This document shows, piece after piece, positions 25,032 to 33,840 of a stretch of 64,000 nt of DNA. The stretch spans positions 1 to 64,000 of the forward strand of contig NZ_JACRMG010000020.1 of assembly GCF_016219575.1 (NCBI RefSeq), read 5' to 3'. The notes beneath the pieces are model-generated. The model did no database searches and had not been told where the DNA came from. It was given only the letters and a program-made list of their open reading frames with translations. Each line of letters starts with the position of its first letter. Positions within the stretch are counted from its first letter, which is position 1. The position numbers and the translations under genes are program-made. The stretch comes from Bradyrhizobium sp. (GTDB lineage Bacteria > Pseudomonadota > Alphaproteobacteria > Rhizobiales > Xanthobacteraceae).

Positions 25032-26774
25032 ATGCTGCGCGCCTTTTTCCTGTCCATCGGCCTTGTTGCCGTCGCCATGCCGGCCTTGGCGGCTACCGAC
25101 GTCGAGACTTGCCGGGACAACCAGGCCGAGGCCGCGGCGCGCCTCATTGCCTGCAAGGCGGCGAGCGCGGACGACAATGTCACCGGCAAGCCGAAGAGCT
25201 TTGCCAATTGGTACATCGGCGACACGCTGTTGAAGAAGCGCGACTATGACGGCGCGCTGGCGGTCCTGAACAAGGCGCTCGAGCTCGATCCGAACAATGC
25301 GACCGTGTTGAACACGCGCGGGCTCGCCTACAGCAACAAGGGCGATGAGGAGCGGGCGCTGGCAGACTACGATCTTGCCTTGCAGGGGCGGCCGAACTTT
25401 CCGGCACCCTACAACAATCGCGGCCTGATCTTCCTGCGCCGCGGCGAGCTGCAGCGCGCCTACGACGAATTCAACATCGCCCTTTCGCTCAACCGCGGCG
25501 CCAACCGCTATACCAATTTGCTCAATCTCGGGCGCGTGCAGACCCTGCGCAAGCAATATGAATCGGCGCTCGCCTATTTCGCCGAAGGCAAGCCGCTCAA
25601 TCCGGAAGGCTGGCAGATCCCGGGCTACCGCTGCATCACCTATACCGAGATGGGCCGGCTGGACGAAGCGCTGGCTGATTGCAATGAGGTGATCGCGAAG
25701 TATCCGAAGTTTTCCGGTCCCCTGGCCTGGCGCGCCGGCGTCTATCGTGCCAAGGGCAATCTCGACGCCGCCCTCAACGACTACAACGATGCGCTCAAGC
25801 TCAGCCCGAACTACGTCATTGCCTATGTCGGCCGCGGCCAGCTCCACGAGCAGCGCAAGGATCTGGCTGCCGCGCGCGCCGACTATCGCTCTGCCGGCGC
25901 CGCACTGACCAAGGTCGACGAATATGAGACCACGCTGGCGCGGCGTTTTGCCAGGGAGCGGCTGGCGGCGCTGATCGCAGCCGACCCGTCGCTGCGCAGC
26001 CAGACCACGGGACCGGTTGCCCCGCCGGGCGGCAAGCTGACCTCGCCCGCCGTGCCGGCCGCTTCCGTTACGCGCAAGGTCGCGCTGATCGTCGGCAACG
26101 GAGCCTATCGAAGCGTGCCCAAGCTCGACAATCCGCCGCGCGACGCCAGGCTGATCGCGGACACGCTGCGCGGGCTCGGTTTCGAGACGGTGACGCTCGC
26201 ATCCGATCTCGCGCGCGACCAGTTCTTCACCGCGCTGCGCGACTTCGGCCGCAATGCCGAAAAGGCGGACTGGGCCGTGGTCTACTACGCCGGGCACGGC
26301 ATGGAGATCGGCGGCATCAACTATCTGATTCCGACCGACGCCAGGCTCGCCGCCGACCGTGACGCGGAAAGCCAGGCGGTGGCGCTGGAACAGGTAATCG
26401 CCGCGGTCAGCGGCGCGCGCAAGCTGAAGCTGGTGATGCTGGATGCCTGCCGCGACAACCCGTTCGAGAAGAACATGCAGCACTCCATCGCGCTGAAGCT
26501 GGTCAGCAAGGGACTTTCCAACATCGAACCCGAAGCGGGCTTCATGGTGGTGTATGCCGCCAAGCACGGCGAGACCGCGCTCGACGGCGATGCCCTCAAC
26601 AGCCCGTTTGCGATTGCGCTGGCGCGCGAGATCAAGGTGCCGAAGGTTGAGGTGCGAAGGTTGTTCGACATCGTCCGCGACGACGTCTGGAAAGCCACCA
26701 ACCGCCAGCAGCAGCCCTTCACCTACGGCTCGCTGCCGGGACGGGAGGACTTTTTCTTCGTTGCGGAGAAATAG
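25032..26774 (+). CDS. Exported TPR-caspase protein (peptidase C14 family)
   Basis: The protein has 580 residues. Residues 1-21 form a signal peptide (MLRAFFLSIGLVAVAMPALA). Residues about 50-320 are tandem TPR repeats (for example YDGALAVLNKALELDPNNAT and FPAPYNNRGLIFLRRGELQR). The C-terminal 230 residues form a caspase-like domain: VALIVGNGAYRSVPKLDNPP, catalytic His at about residue 422 in YYAGHG, catalytic Cys at about 473 in MLDACRDNPF. Both catalytic residues are intact. Such prokaryotic caspase homologs cleave after basic or acidic residues; the substrate here is unknown. It is divergent from msrA. Confidence 0.9.
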   Translation: MLRAFFLSIGLVAVAMPALAATDVETCRDNQAEAAARLIACKAASADDNVTGKPKSFANWYIGDTLLKKRDYDGALAVLNKALELDPNNATVLNTRGLAYSNKGDEERALADYDLALQGRPNFPAPYNNRGLIFLRRGELQRAYDEFNIALSLNRGANRYTNLLNLGRVQTLRKQYESALAYFAEGKPLNPEGWQIPGYRCITYTEMGRLDEALADCNEVIAKYPKFSGPLAWRAGVYRAKGNLDAALNDYNDALKLSPNYVIAYVGRGQLHEQRKDLAAARADYRSAGAALTKVDEYETTLARRFARERLAALIAADPSLRSQTTGPVAPPGGKLTSPAVPAASVTRKVALIVGNGAYRSVPKLDNPPRDARLIADTLRGLGFETVTLASDLARDQFFTALRDFGRNAEKADWAVVYYAGHGMEIGGINYLIPTDARLAADRDAESQAVALEQVIAAVSGARKLKLVMLDACRDNPFEKNMQHSIALKLVSKGLSNIEPEAGFMVVYAAKHGETALDGDALNSPFAIALAREIKVPKVEVRRLFDIVRDDVWKATNRQQQPFTYGSLPGREDFFFVAEK

Positions 26775-26779
26775 CTCGA

Positions 26780-26938
26780 CCCTGACCCTCATGCTGAGGA
26801 GTCGCCAACGGGTCCGCGCAAAGCGCGGCCCGATGACAGGCTCCACGCCGTCTCGAACCATGAGGCCCCAGGATCGCTTACGGCCATCCTTCAAGACGCG
26901 CGCAAAATGCGAGCCCCTCAGGATGAGGTCCGAGTGCG
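26780..26938. repeat. Intergenic repeat region with imperfect inverted arms
   Basis: About 160 bases between the caspase and helicase genes hold CTCATGCTGAGGAG, CGTCTCGAACCATGAGG, CATCCTTCAAGACGC and CCTCAGGATGAGG blocks. These look like partial arms of a bradyrhizobial palindromic repeat. The arms are imperfect and the boundaries approximate. Confidence 0.55.
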
Positions 26939-26943
26939 TTGCG

Positions 26944-28053
26944 CTAGACGACGACGGAGAGCCGCTTCGCCGCCCGCGTGATGCCGGTGTAGAGCCACCG
27001 CGCCCGGCTGTCCTGGAAGGCAAAGCTCTCGTCGAACAGCACGACATCGTCCCATTGCGAGCCCTGCGACTTGTGCACGGTCAGCACATAGCCGTAGTCG
27101 AACTCGTCATAGGGCTTGCGCTGTTCCCACGGGATGCCTTCGATGCCGCCCTCGAAACATTCGCCGCGCACCGAGACTTTCGTCACCTTGTGCCCGAACT
27201 CCTCGTCGGGAGAGACGCGCATGGTGACGATCCTGGATTTCGACTGCGCGCGCGACTTCACCCGCCACAGGCCGCCGTTGAACAGGCCCTTCTTGCGGTT
27301 GTTGCGCAGGCACACCAGCTTGTCGCCGGCCACCGGCAGCGGCTCCTCGATGCTCTGCTTCTGCCGGATCCGCATGTTGTAGGCGCGGCGGGTGTTGTTG
27401 CGCCCGACCAGCACCTGGTCGGTCTTCATCACCCGCTCGGGATCCAGCTCCCTGCGCGAGATGACGTCGCTCTCGCCGTAGCGGCCGATCTCGAGCTCGC
27501 GGCCTTCGCGGATGTCCATCGACATCCGCACGATCGGATCGTCTTGCGCCTGCCGGTGCACTTCGGTGAGCATCGCGTCAGGTTCGGCATCGGTGAAGAA
27601 GCCACCGCCCGCGATCGGCGGCAACTGCGCGGGGTCGCCGAGCACGAGGAGGGGACAGTCGAACGACAGCAGATCGCGGCCGAGCTCGGCATCGACCATC
27701 GAACATTCGTCGACCACGATCAGCTTGGCCTTCGACGCCGGCGCATCGTCCCACAATTCGAAGCTCGGCTGCTCGACGCCGGACTCTCGGGCGCGGTAGA
27801 TCAGCGAATGGATGGTGGAGGCGTTGTCGCAGCCCTTGTTGCGCATGACCAGCGCCGCCTTGCCGGTGAAGGCGGCGAATTTCACCTCGCCATCGACGCC
27901 TTCGGCGACGTGCCGCGCCAGCGTGGTCTTGCCGGTTCCGGCATAGCCGAACAGGCGGAACACGGGGGGCGTGCCGTTCTTGCCCGGTTTGGCCTTGAGC
28001 CAGTCGGCAACGGCCTTGAGCGCGGAATCCTGATGCGGCGTGAAGCTGGTCAT
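26944..28053 (-). CDS. RecD-like ATP-dependent DNA helicase (superfamily 1)
   Basis: The protein is 369 residues. Walker A FGYAGTGKTTLARHV is at about residues 35-48, then AFTGKAALVM, Walker B LIVVDECSMVDAELG, motif III VLGDPAQLPPIAGGG, and motif VI near the C-terminus (YTGITRAAKRLSV). The motifs YVLTVHKSQGSQWDD and DESFAFQDSRARWLY confirm a RecD2/TraA-like helicase fold. It probably works in DNA repair. It is short compared with RecD2 (about 700), so only the helicase core is present. Confidence 0.88.
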   Translation of the reverse strand: MTSFTPHQDSALKAVADWLKAKPGKNGTPPVFRLFGYAGTGKTTLARHVAEGVDGEVKFAAFTGKAALVMRNKGCDNASTIHSLIYRARESGVEQPSFELWDDAPASKAKLIVVDECSMVDAELGRDLLSFDCPLLVLGDPAQLPPIAGGGFFTDAEPDAMLTEVHRQAQDDPIVRMSMDIREGRELEIGRYGESDVISRRELDPERVMKTDQVLVGRNNTRRAYNMRIRQKQSIEEPLPVAGDKLVCLRNNRKKGLFNGGLWRVKSRAQSKSRIVTMRVSPDEEFGHKVTKVSVRGECFEGGIEGIPWEQRKPYDEFDYGYVLTVHKSQGSQWDDVVLFDESFAFQDSRARWLYTGITRAAKRLSVVV

Positions 28054-28373
28054 GGTGTTGGGCGAGGGAAGAGGCGTGGCCTTTTGCCGCGACTCAGGGA
28101 GCCATCAACCTAACCATTGGAAACGACGGCGCAAGTCGCGCCGACACGCTGTGAACGCGGGAAAAAGCGTAGTATTCTCAGTGCTTTCAGTCTGCTAAAT
28201 TTGCTGCACCGTTCGGCCAACCTCGTTTTGCATTGATCTAACGCAACGACGTTCTGCATCTGACACTTAGAATGATTACCCGGTGACGACGATGTCGACC
28301 GGAGATTCGCAATGTTGCGGTCTTCCCTTCTTCACGAGTTTTTGGAGCACGGGTCATCTGGCCCGTAGAGGAC
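28054..28373. other. Intergenic region upstream of the nap operon
   Basis: The 320 bases hold no supported gene. They contain an AT-richer stretch around 28166-28205 (AGTATTCTCAGTGCTTTCAG) and a FixK-type box at 28233-28246. The nap promoter is expected here. GAGGA precedes the napF start by a few bases. Confidence 0.5.
28233..28246. promoter_or_regulatory. FixK/FNR-type box upstream of nap
   Basis: TTGATCTAACGCAA fits the TTG-N8-CAA dyad (TTGAT and GCAA arms) bound by FixK2/FNR regulators. It is 127 bases before the napF start. FixK2 control of nap is established in Bradyrhizobium diazoefficiens; here it is inferred from the box. Confidence 0.65.
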
Positions 28374-28721
28374 ATGTCGCTCTCGCGTCGCGCATTGCTG
28401 TCTGCTGTATTTCCGATCGCATCCGGCGATGCGCCGAGCACGCCTAGCGTGGATGAGCGGCCGCCGGTTGCCAGCGTCTCCACCACAAACATCTGCGTCG
28501 AGCGGCATGGCGTGACCTGCCGGCGTTGCGCGGAGGTCTGCGATCATTCCGCGATCCGAATCCTTGCCCGCGAGGGGCAGGGCGCCGTCATCGATGCCGC
28601 GGCCTGCACGGGTTGCGGCGATTGCGTCCCCATCTGCCCCGTCGAGGCGATCATCATGGTACCTCGCGAGCGGGTCGAGCTCGCATCCGAAGTTGCAAGG
28701 CTGGTTGCCGGTCATGGCTGA
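28374..28721 (+). CDS. napF: Short NapF-like 4Fe-4S ferredoxin
   Basis: The protein is 115 residues. Two cysteine clusters can be seen: CVERHGVTCRRCAEVCDHSA (C-x7-C-x2-C-x3-C) and CTGCGDCVPICPVEA (C-x2-C-x2-C-x3-C). The N-terminal SRRALLSAVF resembles that of NapF. NapF assists cytoplasmic maturation of NapA by delivering Fe-S clusters or electrons. Full NapF is about 160 residues with four cluster motifs; this one has two, so it is shortened. It overlaps napD by 8 bases, showing translational coupling. It is the first gene of the operon. Confidence 0.78.
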   Translation: MSLSRRALLSAVFPIASGDAPSTPSVDERPPVASVSTTNICVERHGVTCRRCAEVCDHSAIRILAREGQGAVIDAAACTGCGDCVPICPVEAIIMVPRERVELASEVARLVAGHG

Positions 28722-29088
28722 AACCCAAAATATCTGCGGCATCGCCGTCTATCTCGCGCCGAATGCCGGAGCGGATCTCACGGCCAGAATCCGGGCGCTG
28801 CCCGGTGTCGAACTGCACGCCGCATCCGGCGAGCGCCGGCTTGCTGCGACCGTCGTCGATACGCCGTCATCGATGGCCATCGATCAGATCGCGGCGATCC
28901 ATCGCATGCCCGGTGTTGTCGCCGCCTCGCTGATTTTTCACGCGGTGGATGAGGCGGACAGTGAGACCGATGCCTGCCGGGACAATTCCTGTGAAGACAA
29001 TTCCTGCGAAGACAATGCGGCGTGCTGTGCACGTGCCGGCCATCAGGCCGACGGCACCACGCCGATCCAGCAACCCGTGATTCGCTGA
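28714..29088 (+). CDS. napD: NapD chaperone with Cys-rich repeated tail
   Basis: The protein is 124 residues. The first 90 residues match NapD, the chaperone that binds the NapA Tat signal: NICGIAVYLAPNAGADLTAR and GVELHAASGERRLAATVVD. The C-terminal tail is unusual: it has an acidic stretch and tandem DNSCE units encoded by a 15-base direct repeat (28981-29010), then DNAACCARAGHQ. The tail adds five cysteines not expected in NapD. The tail function is unknown; metal binding is a guess. The gene overlaps napF and precedes napA by 13 bases. Confidence 0.85.
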   Translation: MAETQNICGIAVYLAPNAGADLTARIRALPGVELHAASGERRLAATVVDTPSSMAIDQIAAIHRMPGVVAASLIFHAVDEADSETDACRDNSCEDNSCEDNAACCARAGHQADGTTPIQQPVIR

Positions 29089-29101
29089 GCGGAGACCGAA
29101 A

Positions 29102-31651
29102 ATGGACACGCAATTGACCGATACCAATGAAATCAAGGCCACCCGCCGCGAGGCACTCAAGGCTGCCGCAGCGGTTGCCGCCGCCTCGACGATCGGGGCA
29201 GCGCTGCCGGAAGCTGCCATGGCGCAGGCCGGCAAGACCGACGGCATCCGGTGGGACAAGGGCGTCTGCCGCTTCTGCGGCACGGGATGTGGCGTCATCG
29301 TCGGCACCAAGAACGGCAAGGTCGTTGCGACCCAGGGCGATCCCGATGCGCCGGTCAACCGCGGCCTCAACTGCATCAAGGGATACTTCCTGTCGAAGAT
29401 CATGTACGGCGAAGACCGGCTGATGCAGCCGCTGCTGCGCATGAAGAACGGCAAGTTCGACAAGAACGGCGAATTCGCCCCGATCTCATGGGACGACGCC
29501 TTCAAGATCATGGCCGAGAAGTGGAAGGCGGCGCTGAAGGCGAGCGGCCCCTCGGCGGTCGGCATGTTCGGTTCGGGCCAATGGACGATCTGGGAGGGCT
29601 ACGCCGCGGCCAAGCTGTTCAAGGCCGGCTTCCGGACCAACAATCTCGATCCGAACGCGCGCCACTGCATGGCCTCAGCCGTTGCCGGTTTCATGCGCAC
29701 CTTCGGCATCGACGAGCCGATGGGTTGCTACGACGACCTGGAGCAGGCCGATGCGTTCGTGCTCTGGGGCGCGAACATGGCGGAGATGCATCCGATTCTC
29801 TGGTCGCGCCTAACCGATCGCCGCCTGACGCATGAAGGCTGCGAGGTCCACGTTCTCTCCACCTTTGAACACCGCTCGTTCGAACTGGCGGACAATCCGA
29901 TGATCTTCACGCCGCACGGCGATCTGGCGATCCTCAACTACATCCAGAACTACATCGTCAATACCGGGGCGGTGAACAAGGATTTCGTCGAGAAGCACAT
30001 CGAGTTCGCGTCGACCGTGACCGATATCGGCTATGGCCTGCGCCCGACGAATGCGCTCGAGGTGAAGGCGGTCAACGCCTCGCACAAGGCCGGCAAGGAC
30101 GGTGCGCTCGATCCGGCCGGAATGAAGGACAAGATCGGCTTCGACGAATACAAGAAGCTGCTCGAGCCCTACACGCTCGACTACGCCCACAAGGCCTCCG
30201 GCGTGCCGAAGGAGAATCTCGAGCGGCTGGCCAAGCTCTACGCCGACCCGAAGAAGAAGATCATCTCCTACTGGACGATGGGCTTCAACCAGCACACGCG
30301 CGGCACGTGGGTCAACAACATGATCTACAACGTGCACCTCCTGACCGGGAAGATCTCGGAGCCGGGCAACGGCCCGTTCTCGCTGACCGGCCAGCCGTCG
30401 GCTTGCGGCACCGCGCGCGAGGTCGGCACCTTCGCGCACCGCCTGCCGGCCGACATGGTCGTCACCAATCCGAAGCATCGCGCCGAGACGGAGAAGGTCT
30501 GGCAGCTCCCCGAAGGCACGCTGCCGGGCAACATCGGTTACCACGCCGTGGTGCAGCACCGCATGCTGAAGGACGGCAAGCTGAACGCCTATTGGGTCCA
30601 GTGCACCAACAACATGCAGACGGCCCCGAACATGAACGAGGAGGGCTATCCCGGTTACCGCAATCCGGCCAATTTCGTCGTCGTCTCCGATCCCTATCCG
30701 ACCGTCACGGCACTTGCGGCGGACCTCATCCTGCCCACGGCGATGTGGATGGAGAAAGAGGGCGCCTATGGCAACGCCGAGCGGCGCACGCAGTTCTGGC
30801 GGCAGCAGGTGAAGGCGCCCGGCGAAGCGCGCTCCGACCTGTGGCAGCTCATGGAATTCTCGAAGCACTTCAAGCTCGAGGAAGTATGGCCGGAAGAGCT
30901 GATCGCCAAGAAGCCCGAGTGGCGCGGCAAGACCCTGTTCGACGTGCTCTATGCCAATGGCGAAGTGAACAGGTTCCCGATCACCGAATGCCAGAAGGGC
31001 TATGACAACTCCGAGAGTGCGGCCTTCGGCTTCTATGTTCAGAAGGGCCTGTTCGAGGAGTATGCGAAGTTCGGCCGCGGGCATGCGCACGACTTGGCGG
31101 ACTTCGAGCAATACCATCAGACACGCGGCCTGCGCTGGCCGGTGGTCAACAACAAGGAAACGCTGTGGCGCTTCCGCGAAGGCTACGATCCCTATGTGAA
31201 GCCGGGCGAGGGCTTTTCCTTCTACGGCAAGCCCGACAAGAAGGCGCGGATCATCTTCTGCCCGGTCGAGCCGGCTGCCGAGACGCCCGACAAGGAGTTC
31301 GACCTGTGGCTGTGCACCGGTCGTGTGCTGGAGCACTGGCACTCCGGGTCGATGACCCGCCGCGTGCCCGAGCTGCATCGCTCCGTGCCGGCCGCGACGC
31401 TGTTCATGCATCCGGACGATGCGGCCGACCGCAAGCTCCTGCGCGGCCAGCCGGTGAAGATCCAGACCAAGCGCGGCGAAGTGGTCACGCGGGTGGAGAC
31501 CAAGGGACGCAACAAGCCGCCCCGCGGGCTCGTCTACTTCCCATTCTTCGACGAGAGCCAGCTCGCTAACAAGCTCACGCTTGATGCGACCTGCCCGATC
31601 TCGAAGGAGACCGACTTCAAGAAGTGCGCCTGCCGCGTGGTGTCCGCCTGA
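29102..31651 (+). CDS. napA: Periplasmic nitrate reductase large subunit
   Basis: The protein is 849 residues. A Tat signal (IKATRREALKAAAAVAAAST) is followed by the 4Fe-4S motif CRFCGTGCGVIVGT and then molybdopterin domains. The molybdenum-ligand Cys lies in NARHCMASAVAGF. The block GMFGSGQWTIWEGYAAAKLF and the C-terminal CTGRVLEHWHSGSMTRRVPE are typical of NapA. It reduces nitrate to nitrite in the periplasm with electrons from NapB. The Tat-containing start is used. It sits between napD and napG. Confidence 0.97.
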   Translation: MDTQLTDTNEIKATRREALKAAAAVAAASTIGAALPEAAMAQAGKTDGIRWDKGVCRFCGTGCGVIVGTKNGKVVATQGDPDAPVNRGLNCIKGYFLSKIMYGEDRLMQPLLRMKNGKFDKNGEFAPISWDDAFKIMAEKWKAALKASGPSAVGMFGSGQWTIWEGYAAAKLFKAGFRTNNLDPNARHCMASAVAGFMRTFGIDEPMGCYDDLEQADAFVLWGANMAEMHPILWSRLTDRRLTHEGCEVHVLSTFEHRSFELADNPMIFTPHGDLAILNYIQNYIVNTGAVNKDFVEKHIEFASTVTDIGYGLRPTNALEVKAVNASHKAGKDGALDPAGMKDKIGFDEYKKLLEPYTLDYAHKASGVPKENLERLAKLYADPKKKIISYWTMGFNQHTRGTWVNNMIYNVHLLTGKISEPGNGPFSLTGQPSACGTAREVGTFAHRLPADMVVTNPKHRAETEKVWQLPEGTLPGNIGYHAVVQHRMLKDGKLNAYWVQCTNNMQTAPNMNEEGYPGYRNPANFVVVSDPYPTVTALAADLILPTAMWMEKEGAYGNAERRTQFWRQQVKAPGEARSDLWQLMEFSKHFKLEEVWPEELIAKKPEWRGKTLFDVLYANGEVNRFPITECQKGYDNSESAAFGFYVQKGLFEEYAKFGRGHAHDLADFEQYHQTRGLRWPVVNNKETLWRFREGYDPYVKPGEGFSFYGKPDKKARIIFCPVEPAAETPDKEFDLWLCTGRVLEHWHSGSMTRRVPELHRSVPAATLFMHPDDAADRKLLRGQPVKIQTKRGEVVTRVETKGRNKPPRGLVYFPFFDESQLANKLTLDATCPISKETDFKKCACRVVSA

Positions 31652-31668
31652 TTTCGATGGAATGAACT

Positions 31669-32436
31669 ATGGCGGAGACAGGTGCAGGCATTCCGGGCGA
31701 TCCGCGGCGCCGCAAGGCGCTGCAGGAGATGGCACGTTTCGGCGGCGGTGCAGCCGTCGCCGCGACGCTGCTGACCGCATTCGGCGTGTCCTCACGCGCC
31801 AAGCCCGCGCAGGCGCTGCGGCCTCCGGGCGCGCGGCCTGAAAAGGAATTCCTGTCGGCCTGCGTCCGCTGCGGCCTCTGTGTCCGCGACTGTCCCTACG
31901 ACACCCTGAATCTCGCGGACTGGGCGGACGGTCCGGCGGTGGGAACGCCGTTCTTCGTGGCACGCAACGTGCCCTGCGAGATGTGCGACAACATTCCCTG
32001 CGTGAAGGCGTGCCCGACCGGCGCGCTCGATCATTCTCTCACGGACATCGCAAAGGCGAAGATGGGCGTGGCCGTGATCACCAGCCGCGAGACCTGCCTC
32101 AACCTGCAGGGATTGCGCTGCGACGTCTGTTATCGGGTTTGCCCCGCGCTCGGCAAGGCGATCACGCTGGAAACCTCGCACAACGTCCGCACCTCGAAAC
32201 ACGCCATCTTCGAACCCGTCGTCCACGCCGAATATTGCACCGGCTGCGGCAAGTGCGAGAAATCCTGCGTTCTGACCGAGGCCGCGATCAAGGTGCTGCC
32301 GATCGAGATCACCGCGCTGAAACAGGACGAGCACTACCGGCGCGGCTGGGAAGAAAAGAAGAAGGCCGGCGGCGCGCTCGTCGATGCGCCGCTCAAGCTG
32401 CCGGTGCGCAAGCCCGAGGCGGGAGGCGCACCATGA
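31669..32436 (+). CDS. napG: NapG, Tat-exported 4Fe-4S quinol-dehydrogenase subunit
   Basis: The protein is 255 residues with an N-terminal twin-arginine region (RRRKALQEMARF) followed by a hydrophobic stretch. It has four 4Fe-4S cysteine sets: CVRCGLCVRDCPYDT, CEMCDNIPCVKACP, CLNLQGLRCDVCYRVCP and CTGCGKCEKSCVLTE. NapG with NapH passes electrons from quinol to NapC/NapB. The ATGA overlap at the stop with napH supports a coupled pair. The order A-G-H-B-C matches known nap clusters. Confidence 0.93.
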   Translation: MAETGAGIPGDPRRRKALQEMARFGGGAAVAATLLTAFGVSSRAKPAQALRPPGARPEKEFLSACVRCGLCVRDCPYDTLNLADWADGPAVGTPFFVARNVPCEMCDNIPCVKACPTGALDHSLTDIAKAKMGVAVITSRETCLNLQGLRCDVCYRVCPALGKAITLETSHNVRTSKHAIFEPVVHAEYCTGCGKCEKSCVLTEAAIKVLPIEITALKQDEHYRRGWEEKKKAGGALVDAPLKLPVRKPEAGGAP

Positions 32437-33359
32437 CCGCGAAGGCCAGACCTTATGTGGAGGCGCGGAAGGAGAAGGGCCTTTGGGCGTCGTCGCAGTT
32501 CCTGCTGCTGCGCCGGACGAGCCAGCTGTTCTTCCTGGCGCTGTTCCTCTCGGGGCCGCTGTTCGGCATCTGGATAGCCAAGGGCACATTGGCGTCGTCC
32601 ATGACGCTCGGCGTGCTGCCGCTGACCGATCCCTTCATCCTCCTGCAGTCGCTCGCGGCGCGGCACTGGCCCGAGGCGCTCTCGGTGCTGGGTGCGGCAA
32701 TCGTGCTGGGCGGCTACTTGCTGCTCGGCGGCCGCAGCTATTGCGCCTGGGTGTGCCCGGTCAATCCGGTGGCCGATCTCGCCGCCTGGCTGAGGCGGCG
32801 GCTGGGAATCACATATACGGCCAAGATTCGCCCGGAGCTGCGGCTCTACTTCGTCGGCGCGGTCCTCGTCGCCTCGGCGCTGTCCGGCTCGATCGCGTGG
32901 GAGCTGATCAATCCGGTTACCGCGCTGCATCGGGCGCTGGTGTTCGGCCTCTGGTTCGGCGCGGGCGGTGCGGCGGCGATCTTCGTATTCGATCTGTTCG
33001 TGGCCAGGCATGGCTGGTGCGGCCATCTCTGCCCCGTCGGCGCGTTCTACGGCCAGATCGGCAAGGTGGCGCTGCTGCGCGTGGCAGCCGGCAATCGCAC
33101 CGCCTGCAACGACTGCATGGACTGCTTCGCCGTATGCCCGGAGCCGCATGTCATAAGCCCCGCGCTCAAGGGCGAGCGCCTCGGCCTCGGTCCCGTTATC
33201 ACCTCAGGCGACTGCACGCTCTGCGGGGCCTGCATCGACGTCTGCTCCAAGCGCGTCTTCAATCTGGGCCTGCGTGCCCGCAACGGCGCGCCCTCCACCG
33301 ATTCCGCGATCGTGCCAGCTTCCGCTGTGCGCGTCGCCCCACCCCGTCGCAGTCCTTGA
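32433..33359 (+). CDS. napH: NapH, quinol dehydrogenase membrane component
   Basis: The protein is 308 residues with four membrane segments and two paired Cys motifs near membrane faces: YCAWVCPVN (about 105) and WCGHLCPVGAFYG (about 195). The C-terminal domain has two 4Fe-4S motifs: CNDCMDCFAVCPEP and CTLCGACIDVCSKRV. It is the membrane quinol-oxidising partner of NapG. The start is the ATG in the ATGA overlap with napG. A longer open frame upstream (from 31983) carries no family sequence. Confidence 0.93.
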   Translation: MTAKARPYVEARKEKGLWASSQFLLLRRTSQLFFLALFLSGPLFGIWIAKGTLASSMTLGVLPLTDPFILLQSLAARHWPEALSVLGAAIVLGGYLLLGGRSYCAWVCPVNPVADLAAWLRRRLGITYTAKIRPELRLYFVGAVLVASALSGSIAWELINPVTALHRALVFGLWFGAGGAAAIFVFDLFVARHGWCGHLCPVGAFYGQIGKVALLRVAAGNRTACNDCMDCFAVCPEPHVISPALKGERLGLGPVITSGDCTLCGACIDVCSKRVFNLGLRARNGAPSTDSAIVPASAVRVAPPRRSP

Positions 33360-33371
33360 AAGGGTCATCCC

Positions 33372-33833
33372 ATGACGCTTGTTCGATTTGTTCCACTGAT
33401 TGCGGTCCTGGCCGTGGTACTCGCAGTTCCCTTTGCCGTGGTGGGCCCGCTGGCGCAGGAAGCCAAGGCGCCGAAGGCGTTGCGTGAGGCGCCGCTGACC
33501 GATGTGTCCGCGGCTCCAGACGTCACCAAGCAATCCGTGCCGGCGGGCGGCTTCGAGCGCGCCTATCGCCAGCAGCCGCCGCTGATTCCTCACAAGGTCG
33601 ACGGCTACCAGATCACGACCGAGAACAATGCCTGCATGGGCTGCCATGACTGGCCCGGCAACACGCGGGTCAATGCGCCGAAAATCTCGGAAACGCACTA
33701 TGTCGACCGGCAGGGCGTCCGGCTAGATAAGGTCGCGGGCACGCGCTACTTCTGCCAGCAGTGCCATGTGCCGCAGGTCGACGCCAAGCCGCTGGTCGGC
33801 AACATGTTCAAGAACGCGACGCAAGCGAAGTGA
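33372..33833 (+). CDS. napB: NapB, di-haem c-type cytochrome subunit
   Basis: The protein is 153 residues: a signal peptide (VRFVPLIAVLAVVLAVPFAV) then a small di-haem cytochrome. Haem motifs are CMGCH and CQQCH. NapB receives electrons from NapC and gives them to NapA in the periplasm. It lies 12 bases after napH and 7 bases before napC. Confidence 0.95.
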   Translation: MTLVRFVPLIAVLAVVLAVPFAVVGPLAQEAKAPKALREAPLTDVSAAPDVTKQSVPAGGFERAYRQQPPLIPHKVDGYQITTENNACMGCHDWPGNTRVNAPKISETHYVDRQGVRLDKVAGTRYFCQQCHVPQVDAKPLVGNMFKNATQAK

Positions 33834-33840
33834 GGCGACA

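Noticed and set aside
26554..28113. 519-residue open frame opposite the RecD-like helicase
   Set aside because: It is antisense to a gene with all helicase motifs and has no recognisable domain.
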